From NCBI GenBank assembly GCA_037953745.1, contig JBAKBP010000781.1, positions 124,001 to 188,000 on the forward strand: a DNA stretch of 64,000 nucleotides, in the 5' to 3' direction. The notes beneath the pieces are model-generated. The model was not told where the DNA came from, searched no databases, and worked only from the letters and a program-made list of their open reading frames with translations. The position numbers were made by a program, and so were the translations under genes. Below are positions 55,848-64,000 of this stretch, piece by piece. The first letter of the stretch is position 1. Every line of letters begins with the position of its first letter. Source of the stretch: Lithodes maja. Taxonomy: Eukaryota > Arthropoda > Malacostraca > Decapoda > Lithodidae.

Positions 55848-57434
55848 ATGTCTTCCAAAGTCCGACTGAAAATAATAGATAAAGAGAAAGACACTTCTGT
55901 CCAACGAATATCGCAGATTGCCTACCAGAATTTCCATATAGCATTTGCACGTTTTTTCCCAACGTATGATGGATATAAGGCAATATGCAGAAGCGAAGAA
56001 GAGGCAGATAAATTGCTGCAGCAGGAAGCCATTGATATGTACAAGAAAAATGGCATAGAGATTGTGATTCCTCCAGAAGTAAGGGCTAGACGGACAGTGT
56101 TTATTAAACAAATAGATAATCACATCGGCAGTCATAGCAAGGAAGAGCTGAAACAGGAAATAGAAGATAAGAACGAATGGCTAAAAATAGATGAGGTAAT
56201 AAAGATCCGTGAATTTACACATCTGCTGAAAATCCGACTGAAAGAAACTGCCATGGCTGATAATGTACTAGAGAGAGGCATTTTAGCCTTCAACATGAGC
56301 ATCACACCTAATCAATGCCAACGAGAGACTTTTGCAAACCTTCTGACCTGCTTCAGATGTTTAGCAGTGGAAGACCACCAAACTAGAGACTGCAAAGAAC
56401 CAAATATGACATGCTCAGAATGTGGACAACACGGTCATAAGTGGGATAACTGCAGTAACCAAAATAAAGCATGTATAAATTGCATAAAACAAGATAGACC
56501 TAAAACTGAACACAGAGCTCTTGCAATGAGTTGTCCAATAAGAAAAGAAAAGATGAAACTGAAGTTGGAGGAGAAGGCCCAGGACAAACTGATCAAAGAA
56601 AATCAAACTTTTGCAAGTATTGTGAAGGCAGCCACAAAGGAAGCGACCCCACATCACGAATCAAAGACAACCATTAACCTCAGCGAGATCAAACATACAA
56701 ACCTCCTAATATGCATACTGCATGCACATGTCATGAATATCAGTAACCCCGGATGCTACAAGACAGAATTAAACAAGATGCTCAAAGAGAACGGAATAGA
56801 GGAGATGTGGTTCCCCGAAAATCCAAACTCAAGTAAGGTACTACAAGCCTCATATACAACAACAGAACCCAGAATGAACGAAGTATCAGCAAACATCAAC
56901 AATATGGAAGAAAGCACACAACAAATCATAGCACAACCCCCAGCACTTGAACAAGCCATAGGTATACGATCTACTGATACAGACCAGCAAGTACAATCCA
57001 AAACCCACAACCCGGAAAATACTACAACTGCTAAACCTATAAGAGAATTGCAGAATAATGATACAACAAACAGAAGAAAGTCAATAGGAAGAGAGACAGG
57101 AGCCATCAATAAAGAAAACAGTCAACAATCTAAATCAACATGGAGTGCAGATACACTAGATCTTACCTTTTACATAGGTCAAAACTTTAACCGACGACCT
57201 CAAACAACCCACAAGGAAATCATAACAGGCATTATGCAGGGAAATATCAAATGGGTATATACAAATAAAGAATATGAAGAAAAACTTGTGCAGGCCCTGC
57301 TAAATGCTGACCAAATAAAATACAAACAAACAGTATTTAAGAAGCTAGATGAGTCTACCTTCAGGAAGAAAAGAAATGGCCTAGAGACAAGAACCACACC
57401 AGATCACCAGTCAAAGCGAATAAGTAAAATATGA
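55848..57434 (+). CDS. LINE-J ORF1: gag-like protein with three zinc knuckles, intact
   Basis: 528 codons from ATG (ATAATGTCTTCC) with no interruption. The N-terminal ~165 residues are a charged fold that may include an RRM-like RNA-binding region (inferred). Then Cys/His knuckles at C168-C171-H177-C182, C189-C192-H197-C202 (classic CX2CX4HX4C) and C209-C212-H222-C229. The C-terminal half is Gln/Asn/Thr-rich. Such proteins coat the LINE RNA and aid nuclear import and target choice. The stop overlaps the ORF2 ATG as ATGA (57,431-57,434), so ORF2 is probably translated by termination-reinitiation. Confidence 0.9.
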   Translation: MSSKVRLKIIDKEKDTSVQRISQIAYQNFHIAFARFFPTYDGYKAICRSEEEADKLLQQEAIDMYKKNGIEIVIPPEVRARRTVFIKQIDNHIGSHSKEELKQEIEDKNEWLKIDEVIKIREFTHLLKIRLKETAMADNVLERGILAFNMSITPNQCQRETFANLLTCFRCLAVEDHQTRDCKEPNMTCSECGQHGHKWDNCSNQNKACINCIKQDRPKTEHRALAMSCPIRKEKMKLKLEEKAQDKLIKENQTFASIVKAATKEATPHHESKTTINLSEIKHTNLLICILHAHVMNISNPGCYKTELNKMLKENGIEEMWFPENPNSSKVLQASYTTTEPRMNEVSANINNMEESTQQIIAQPPALEQAIGIRSTDTDQQVQSKTHNPENTTTAKPIRELQNNDTTNRRKSIGRETGAINKENSQQSKSTWSADTLDLTFYIGQNFNRRPQTTHKEIITGIMQGNIKWVYTNKEYEEKLVQALLNADQIKYKQTVFKKLDESTFRKKRNGLETRTTPDHQSKRISKI

Positions 57435-60169
57435 ACATCACATTCAAAATAATGCAACACAATGTAAGACACTGGAAAACACACAAAGTACAACTATTAA
57501 ATACATATGCAGAGATTGACCCAGACATTATTTTGCTAAATAGCCATGGTCAGGTAGATAATGAAAAAATTAAAATATTAAATTACGTAATTTACCAATC
57601 AAATAAAAATAATGAAATGCATGACGGAACTGCAATTGCTGTGAAAAAACATATAAAGCACAAAATTATAGACAACTTTCAAAGTGACTGTTTGGCCATC
57701 AAAGTATCAACAACAACTGGAGACATAATTATTGCAACTCTCTATCTTCCACCTAGAAGACCTTACTTACCTTACCCTGACCTCATTAACCTTATGAATT
57801 TCACCCAACCAACATATATAATAGGAGATTTTAATGCAAGACATACCATATTCGGCAATAATGATATGAATAACGTAGGTAGAGGAATTAACACATTGAT
57901 CAACACTGGTAGATTAAGATTTATTGGCCCACACTTCTATACTTTTCTTGGCCATAGAACTACAAGCAATCCAGATATAATACTAACCAATAATAAAACA
58001 TATCATAATTACCATATCCAACAAGGTCCGATCACCATTAGTGATCATGTACCTATCATATTTACATTATCAACTAGCCCAATTCAAATACCTGTACAAG
58101 AAAGATTTGCCATGAGTAAAGCCAGATGGGATGAGTATAAAGGAGACTTAAATAACTATGAAATTCCTAACCTAGAAAACAAACCAATAGTTGGTATTGA
58201 GGATGAAATCAATAAAGTAACAAATGCAATAAAAATGGCTGCTGAAAATAATATTCCTAAGACAACATACAAAACTTTACCACATAATAAAATAACAGAC
58301 CGAATGAGAATGCTACAAACAGTGTTCGTTAATCTTAAGTCTTATATTGAATTATTTGGAGCGGACAAAACGGTAATGGATAACATAAAAAGAATACAAG
58401 CAGAACTAAAAGAAGAATGTATTGTTTCAGCTAAGAATAAATGGGACAGGGTTATTTACAATATAAATGAAGAAAGAGATCCTAAGGTCTTTTGGAGAAA
58501 TATAACAAAAATAATTGGTACCAGAGAAGACAGGGTATACAAAATTAAAGATCACAACGGAGTGGAGTTGGAGAGTGATAAAGATATAGAAGCAGCATTT
58601 AGAAGAGAGTGGGCTAATACATTTAAAATTAGTGATGAAGAAAATCAAGAATTTGACAGACTGCATGAAAACACTATAAATAGATGGATGATCAATAATG
58701 CAAACAGGATGGAATCATTTGCCCGTGTAGATCTTGGCAGAATTCGAGATCTTAGACTTATAAATGAGGTTGAGTTTTTTCACACACTAAGATCTTTTAA
58801 GGAAAAATCGCCAGGAACATCAGGAATAACAAGAAATATGATTTTGAATGCACCACAAAATATAATCTCGTCCATTATCCATATTTTCAACGCTATACTA
58901 TCGGTAGGTTATTTCCCGAGTGCCTTTAAAACTGCTAAAATGATATTCATACCTAAAGCAAACAAAGATAAAACACTAATATCCAACTATAGACCCATAT
59001 CGCTATTGGAATTCTTAGGCAAGTTGTTAGAAAAAATAATACACAACAGAATTATTCCGCAATTAGAGAACACAATGAATCCAAGACAACATGGTTTTCG
59101 AAAGTATAGAGGTACTCAAACAGCCATTGCAATAATTACAGAAATTATAGCAAAATCAAAATCTCAAGGACATCAAACTATAATGATACTTCGTGATGTG
59201 TCAAAGGCTTTTGATAAAGTCTGGCACATGGGATTGCAATATAAATTACTCAACCTTGGCCTACATACAAACATTGAAAGGCTTCTATGCTCATACCTAC
59301 AAGACAGATATGCCCAAATACAAATAGGAAAGGTTTTGGGTCCCAAATTCTTATTACAAAGTGGAGTCCCCCAGGGAGGATGCCTATCCGCTCTCTTATA
59401 TGCAATATACACCTCTGATATGCCACAACCAACGCCAAACAGTGAGCATGTAATCTACGCTGATGACATTACTCAAATAATCTCAGTTCCAAGTAAATCA
59501 ACTAACATGGCAGTCAGAAGCGTAAAGAGAGCGATTGAATCAATTAACACCTTCGAAAAAATGTGGAAGATAAAAACTAATTTACAAAAATTTAAAGTTA
59601 TTCCACTAACTAAGAAAACCTATCCACCTCTAGAAATAAACAATAATATTATTAACTACTCAAACGAAGGTACAGTTCTGGGGTTAAAAATTACCAAAAA
59701 TGGTTATCAATCCTTCGTAAGTGAAAAAGTCAGAAGATGTAAAAAAGTCCTTAATGATATATCCATTTTTAAAGACACATCAATACAGACCAAAGAAAAA
59801 TTATATATGGCACTTGTAAGATCTGTCCTAACATACCCAGCCTCACCATTAAATATAATTAGACCAAACCTAATGAACAAACTACAAGTTTGTCAAAACA
59901 AATGCTTAAAATTTATCCACAACATACACTACCCAGAACTAATCAGAAGCGAAGAGCTGCACAACCGTTCACATATGCAACCTATAAATTTAATATTACA
60001 TGAACAAGCAAAAGTAACTTGGGACAAGGTAAGTTTACTAGATATAGACACACAATTTAATCAATTATTTCCCGACATTGAACTGATCCGACATCAACCT
60101 TATTTTTTCAAGAGCAGCTATGATGCAGCACAGCTCGACAATCCTCTTCCCATATATACCTTTAACTAA
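57431..60169 (+). CDS. LINE-J ORF2: AP endonuclease and reverse transcriptase, intact
   Basis: 912 codons, no stop or shift. APE-like endonuclease (1-220): KIMQHNVRHWK, PDIILLNSHGQ (the usual catalytic Glu position reads S/H here), GDFNARHTIFGNN, ISDHVPIIF. RT (about 440-720): PGTSGITRNMIL, FIPKANKD, SNYRPISLLEFLGKLLEKII, QHGFRKYRGTQTA, DVSKAFDKVWH (Asp 589), SGVPQGGCLSALLYAIYTSD and YADD (676-679). The C-terminal domain follows; no RNase H is recognised. Motifs place it in the Jockey/I group. An unbroken pair of ORFs makes this the most recently active LINE candidate in the window. Possible loss of the endonuclease Glu should be checked by alignment. Confidence 0.9.
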   Translation: MNITFKIMQHNVRHWKTHKVQLLNTYAEIDPDIILLNSHGQVDNEKIKILNYVIYQSNKNNEMHDGTAIAVKKHIKHKIIDNFQSDCLAIKVSTTTGDIIIATLYLPPRRPYLPYPDLINLMNFTQPTYIIGDFNARHTIFGNNDMNNVGRGINTLINTGRLRFIGPHFYTFLGHRTTSNPDIILTNNKTYHNYHIQQGPITISDHVPIIFTLSTSPIQIPVQERFAMSKARWDEYKGDLNNYEIPNLENKPIVGIEDEINKVTNAIKMAAENNIPKTTYKTLPHNKITDRMRMLQTVFVNLKSYIELFGADKTVMDNIKRIQAELKEECIVSAKNKWDRVIYNINEERDPKVFWRNITKIIGTREDRVYKIKDHNGVELESDKDIEAAFRREWANTFKISDEENQEFDRLHENTINRWMINNANRMESFARVDLGRIRDLRLINEVEFFHTLRSFKEKSPGTSGITRNMILNAPQNIISSIIHIFNAILSVGYFPSAFKTAKMIFIPKANKDKTLISNYRPISLLEFLGKLLEKIIHNRIIPQLENTMNPRQHGFRKYRGTQTAIAIITEIIAKSKSQGHQTIMILRDVSKAFDKVWHMGLQYKLLNLGLHTNIERLLCSYLQDRYAQIQIGKVLGPKFLLQSGVPQGGCLSALLYAIYTSDMPQPTPNSEHVIYADDITQIISVPSKSTNMAVRSVKRAIESINTFEKMWKIKTNLQKFKVIPLTKKTYPPLEINNNIINYSNEGTVLGLKITKNGYQSFVSEKVRRCKKVLNDISIFKDTSIQTKEKLYMALVRSVLTYPASPLNIIRPNLMNKLQVCQNKCLKFIHNIHYPELIRSEELHNRSHMQPINLILHEQAKVTWDKVSLLDIDTQFNQLFPDIELIRHQPYFFKSSYDAAQLDNPLPIYTFN

Positions 60170-60770
60170 GTAATCAAACCAAAAACTAACCTACTAAGAA
60201 GTGCTGTGTGGGGCAGCCACCTAGGTGGCTGCCCCAACCAGTGCTAACCTACCAGCTTTTGAGTGGATATAGACATAATAAGATGTGTTGTGTGGAGCAG
60301 CCACCAAGGTGGCTGCCCCAACCAACGCTAACCTTCCAACTTTTTAATCAATACACACATACTGGGATGTGCTGTGTGGGGCAGCCACCAAGGTGACTGC
60401 TCCAACCAGCATAACATTAACCTTTTCTTAATGTGGGGAGTGGGTTGAGGGGTGGGAGGGAGTCAAGCGGACAGTGCGCGGCGGCCCCACCGTTTGACTA
60501 GGCCTCTCCCAAGCTATCGGGGGTGGATGAGTGGTCTGAGATAACCCAAACAATGTGGTGTCTCGGACTACCATCAGACTTCCTGGGTTGGGCTGAACCA
60601 CTCGTAGGCAAGTGCCAGTGCCGCTGTGGATGGGCGTGACCAAGGTCGCGGGACTTTTTCCCGCGACGGTCAGGACACCACCTCCTTCCATCTCTTTGTG
60701 CCGCCCTCCATCTAATCATAAGTTTTTAACTAGGAATAAGTTTTAAATAATAAAAGTTTTAATGAACTCG
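60170..60770 (+). repeat. LINE-J 3' UTR with three palindromic hairpins at 84-bp spacing
   Basis: Three 26-nt hairpins at 60,210-60,235, 60,294-60,319 and 60,378-60,403, each in an ~84-bp repeat (GTGCTGTGTGG before, CCAACCA after). The first is a perfect palindrome (GGGGCAGCCACC arms). The second and third each carry a mismatch or wobble. A further 8-bp hairpin GTCGCGGG/CCCGCGAC lies at 60,645-60,667, and AATAAA is at 60,749-60,754. These may be recognition signals for the element's own RT, by analogy with 3' stem-loops of other LINEs. No poly(A) tail was seen. Confidence 0.8.
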
Positions 60771-61545
60771 AATTTTAAGTATCTGAAATATACAGCCATC
60801 TAATCTTGTGTGTAACTATGTTTGCATAATATTATCTATGTACAGAGTAGATTAGGTTAGCAGAATCTCTGATCACTTTCCGCTGCTGGGTTCTCGTGAT
60901 CTGTCCGGTGGGATAATACAATATCCCGCCGATCAGAGACGGGGGCTTGGTCGGGGGAGTGCTTGGGAGGACGCTTATACACTGAATCTCTGAACAGCAT
61001 TTTTGGGAGGCTTGTCGGGCGGGAATTGGTGCGATACTGCATCTAGCCTGTTTTTGCCGGACAAGCTTCTTCGGGTGTGTTCGGGAGGACGTGATTTAAA
61101 TAAATATTCATTGGTTTTAATATTGAAGTGAGAGTAGTGAGAGGCAACAGGAAGAGCTGAGCTGTTCTGGACCGAGCTAATTGCTACGTATCCACGAATT
61201 ATAGGATACATTATTAAGAAGTGAAAACAGGCATACAATGACACACCACCGACTACAATGAAACGACTATTAATATATCATATATGTATAGTAAAGAAAT
61301 AATGGAGCATTCTGGTTGAGCCCGGAACCTATTTTACTCTTCTACTTTATTTCTAACTTCTCTCTTTACCTTGTTCTTATACCAATCCCACAAACCCTCC
61401 AATCACTCACCAAAATATCTTCAACTCCCATGCTCCCCAACTCCTCCCATATATATTTGTAATAGTTGCTTATATCTTTACTCCAGCCATCGGTCGGTCG
61501 GTCGATTCTAATCATTCATTCATATATACTGGACCTCCACTCACC
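60771..61545 (+). other. Region upstream of the cold-shock ORF
   Basis: Includes GATCTGTCCGGTGGGATAAT and a (GGTC)4-like tract TCGGTCGGTCGGTCGATT at 61,490-61,507. No exon or repeat shared with the window. It may be the 5' UTR of the ORF that follows. Confidence 0.45.
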
Positions 61546-62177
61546 ATGGCTCGCACACACATCACGGCCTACAACTACCGCAACCCCATCACTATGATAG
61601 AGCCCAATATCTCGGGACTTGTCAAGTGGTATAATGTAAAACAGGGTTATGGTTTCATCACAAGATCGGATAATAAGACAGATATATTTGTTCATCACAA
61701 AGCAATATCTAAATTCAACTCTAATTATTATCCATCTCTAGGAGAAGGTGAACAAGTGGAATTCAGCATTAAACCCGGGCAAAAAGGACCAGAAGCTCAC
61801 CAAATCACTGGCCCTGGAGGTGCAGCAGTAAAAGGCTCACATCTTGCTCGCCGAAAACACCACACCAGCAAATCAACAAGACAGAAGGAGGAACCTGACA
61901 TCACAGCCAGTATATACGCCTGTATCCAAGCTGCCACAGTCATTGCTGGCTCAAATAAACATCATCTATGTCAGTTAATCCCTCAAATACTCCAACACAA
62001 CGGACTACCAACCATCTACATCCCTCCTGAAGCCTTGGACTTTCGAAAAAAGCACAAGAAACCAAGGAGGAAAATCGAACATCAACCCAACATCACCATC
62101 ACTGAAGACACATCCATCAACCTCGAAGATCATGAAGAGGAGGATAATGAAGAACAAGATGATGAAGAATATGAAGA
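61546..62177 (+). CDS. Y-box-type cold-shock domain protein, intronless, 3' end cut by CR1-e
   Basis: ATG at 61,546 (CTCACCATGG, a strong Kozak context). A cold-shock domain at residues 22-92: GLVKWYNVKQGYGFITRSDN with RNP1 (GYGFI) and then DIFVHH (RNP2), the long Y-box-type loop ending GEGEQVEF, and GPEAHQITGPGG. Such domains bind single-stranded RNA or DNA. Next come a basic stretch (LARRKHHTSKSTRQKEE), a hydrophobic segment, basic FRKKHKKPRRK and an acidic tail (EEEDNEEQDDEEYEEE). About 210 codons are original. At 62,178 the CR1-e tail begins, and the frame reads on to 62,343 as artefact. It lacks the Arg-rich islands of host Y-box proteins. It could be a retrocopy or a retroelement-borne protein. 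Confidence 0.8.
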
Positions 62178-64000
62178 GGAGTACAAAGGAAATCAAGCAA
62201 CAACAGATCTAGTGACCCTTCTAGGCTGCTTGTCCTCCAAAACACTGAGGATCAAGTGTCCAAACAGTGGTTTAGAGTGGGTAAGGGAACATTGGAAAGG
62301 GAACCACTGCCCTGCCACTAACGTGGCAGGACTAGGAAGTTAGTAGGGGACATATAGGTTAGTAACTGAGGGGAGGATAAAGTTATTCATTTACAAACGC
62401 AGTCAGTCGCGGGTTTGATGCGAGATATTTGTCTAGGCGGAATTTAAATGAATCAACGGTGCTGCAGTCTATAACGTTTCGGGGAAGCCCATTCCACAAG
62501 TTGACAACTCGATTGAAGAAGAAATTCTTAGATTCGTGCGAGTTAAAAGATTTACCAATAATTTTGCAACCGTTTCCCCGTGTGTAATTAGATTGGTCGA
62601 TAGTGAAGTACTTACTACAGTTCACATTGTCGATGCCTTTGATGATTTTGAACACTTGAATTAAGTCGCCTCTTAATCTGCGCTGGGTTAAAGGAAATAG
62701 ATTTAATTCTCTAAGACGCTCTTCGTATGGTTTGTTCTTTAGGCTAGGTATCATTTTGGTAACTCTACGTTGAACTCGTTCTAGCTTGTTTATATCTTTT
62801 TGGTAATAAGGGCACCAGGATTGAACGCAGTATTCCAGAAGAGGGCGGACTAAGGAATTGTAAAGGGTTAGGATAACTTCTTTGGATTTATGCTCAAATG
62901 ACCTGCCTATAAAGCCAATTATTTTGTTTGCCTTCTTAACAACTTCTGAACATTGTTGACTCGGTTTTAGGTTACTCGATATTGTTACTCCCAGATCAGT
63001 TTCTCTGTTTACATTCTTAAGCTGAGTGCCATTCATCGAATAGTTTGCTTTCTCATTTAGGTATCCGACATGTAGTACTTTACATTTATCCGCATTGAAA
63101 CTCATTTGCCAAATTTGGGCCCAACATGACAATTTATCTAGATTGTGTTGCATATCGTCAACTTGTTCTTTTGAGAGTACGCTATTTGCAATTTTTGTAT
63201 CGTCAGCAAATTTTGAGATTGTGCAGGTGAGACCCTCATCTATGTCGTTGATGTAAATTAGAAAGAGAATTGGTCCTAGTACCGATCCCTGGGGTACCCC
63301 GCTACTTACATTGGTCCATTTAGATGCCTTACCGTTTATGACTACTCTTTGCTTTCTGTTGTTGAGCCAATTTTCTATCCATTTCAACACACCGTCTTGT
63401 ATTCCATGCGCTTTTAGTTTTAGCAGTAAACGTTTGTGGGGAACTTTGTCAAAGGCCTTTTGAAAATCAAGGTATATAATATCTACAGCTTTACTCTCAT
63501 CGTAGAGGTTGAGGATATCGTGGAAGAAGTCTAAGAGGTTTGTTAAACAGGAACGTTTTTTACGAAAGCCGTGTTGAGTATCTTTAAGTATGTTATTTTC
63601 CTCTAAGTGATTTACGAGTCTGTCTCGTATGACCGTTTCTAGCATTTTACATACAACTGAGGTTAAGCTAATTGGACGATAGTTACTGGGTAGGGATTTG
63701 CTGCCTTTTTTGAATATCGGTGTTACGTTGGCTAGCTTCCACTGATCAGGCATAGTTCCAGACTGCAAGGATTTATTGAATAGTAATGTCAGTGGTTTGG
63801 AGAGCTCATTCTTAGCTTCCTTTAGAACTCTAGGCGAGATTGTATCAGGTCCTGGCGTTTTATTTACTTTGAGTTTATCTAAACAATTCAATACTTCTCT
63901 CTCTGTAACGGTGATATTGCTTAGAACATCTGAATTATCAATCTGAATCGGCGATGGTGTAGGGATATCACTGAGATCTTCGGTTGTAAAAACTGATGCA
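62178..64000 (-). mobile_element. CR1-e: CR1 LINE on minus strand, continuing past window end
   Basis: The 3' tail (GGAGTACAAAGGAAATCAAG on + strand) is at 62,178, the 3' UTR runs to 62,382, then ORF2 is read leftward from beyond 64,000. Inserted into the acidic tail codons of the cold-shock ORF. Confidence 0.92.
62383..64000 (-). CDS. CR1-e ORF2 (RT and C-terminal domain), open, partial
   Basis: The frame is open from the stop at 62,383 to the window edge: VFTTEDLSDIPTPSPIQIDN, TPGPDTISPRVLKEAKNELS, YLDFQKAFDKVPHKRLLLKL, SSGVPQGSVLGPILFLIYIN, KFADDTKIANSVL, the C-terminal LLEYCVQSWCPYYQKDINKL, ending DKYLASNPRLTAFVNE. All RT catalytic motifs are intact. Of the five CR1 copies it is the only one with no visible lesion in its RT part. 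The endonuclease lies outside the window. Confidence 0.92.
   Translation of the reverse strand, partial: ASVFTTEDLSDIPTPSPIQIDNSDVLSNITVTEREVLNCLDKLKVNKTPGPDTISPRVLKEAKNELSKPLTLLFNKSLQSGTMPDQWKLANVTPIFKKGSKSLPSNYRPISLTSVVCKMLETVIRDRLVNHLEENNILKDTQHGFRKKRSCLTNLLDFFHDILNLYDESKAVDIIYLDFQKAFDKVPHKRLLLKLKAHGIQDGVLKWIENWLNNRKQRVVINGKASKWTNVSSGVPQGSVLGPILFLIYINDIDEGLTCTISKFADDTKIANSVLSKEQVDDMQHNLDKLSCWAQIWQMSFNADKCKVLHVGYLNEKANYSMNGTQLKNVNRETDLGVTISSNLKPSQQCSEVVKKANKIIGFIGRSFEHKSKEVILTLYNSLVRPLLEYCVQSWCPYYQKDINKLERVQRRVTKMIPSLKNKPYEERLRELNLFPLTQRRLRGDLIQVFKIIKGIDNVNCSKYFTIDQSNYTRGNGCKIIGKSFNSHESKNFFFNRVVNLWNGLPRNVIDCSTVDSFKFRLDKYLASNPRLTAFVNE

Noticed and set aside
61546..62177. Cold-shock ORF as bacterial contamination
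   Set aside because: The Y-box-type long loop, eukaryotic start context and continuous CR1 insertion show a eukaryotic origin.
61546..62343. Full reading frame to 62,343 as one protein
   Set aside because: Residues after about 62,177 translate the antisense CR1 3' UTR, which is seen in four other CR1 copies.

Overview
The window is eukaryotic: a dense nest of retrotransposon remnants inside, or beside, the introns of a host gene on the + strand. Nothing bacterial or organellar is visible. The mix points to an invertebrate animal, most likely an arthropod: CR1 elements with an esterase-type ORF1, Jockey-like LINEs, GIY-YIG Penelope-like elements, TTAA-flanked piggyBac-type MITEs, tRNA-derived SINEs, long (TA)n arrays and degenerate CTAT/CTGT tracts. 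A decapod crustacean is my best guess. This is inference from repeat style, not from a diagnostic host gene.

Layout. 1-3,012: LINE-A 3' end, then a decayed Ty3/gypsy copy (gypsy-a), a SINE and a small TTAA-ended repeat. 3,013-6,649: CR1-a, badly decayed. 6,646-11,000: a short repeat, a ~100-bp tandem repeat cut by a 200-N gap, microsatellites, a SINE and an antisense LINE scrap. 11,000-19,200: gypsy-b (LTR end, gag, protease, RT, then RNase H and integrase), split by CR1-b (about 13.2-18.3 kb), the best preserved CR1 here. 19.4-21.8 kb: an internally deleted LINE-B copy carrying a class II tRNA-derived SINE. 22-25 kb: C-rich DNA, (TA)n, a TIR element and a 38-bp satellite. 25,014-25,100: a host coding exon. 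26.1-29.2 kb: LINE-A on the minus strand with a long RT ORF.

From 29.6 to 51.2 kb lies a tandem segmental duplication. Copy A is about 29,612-40,300 and copy B about 43,311-51,160. Each copy carries one exon of the host gene (39,156-39,320 and 50,029-50,094). The B exon has lost exactly 33 codons in frame. The copies later diverged by separate insertions: two CR1 fragments only 13-17 bp apart, piggyBac-type MITEs and a SINE-bearing block.

From 51.4 to 54.8 kb a Penelope-like element forms a 1.41-kb inverted repeat around a 424-bp spacer. 55.8-60.7 kb holds an apparently intact two-ORF Jockey/I-group LINE (LINE-J), with an ATGA overlap between ORFs and three palindromic hairpins at 84-bp spacing in its 3' UTR. 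61.5-62.2 kb holds an intronless Y-box-type cold-shock-domain ORF, cut by CR1-e, which runs on the minus strand past the window end.

Working together: the autonomous elements supply their own endonuclease and RT. SINEs and MITEs presumably borrow these from relatives not fully present here. The only clear host coding sequence is the set of symmetric phase-1 exons encoding a charged, probably coiled-coil segment. The observations most worth following are the duplicated and shortened host exon, the array of branch-point/3'-splice-site-like units upstream of CR1-b ORF1, the cold-shock ORF, the PLE palindrome and its ribozyme-like motif, and the intact LINE-J with its 3' hairpins.
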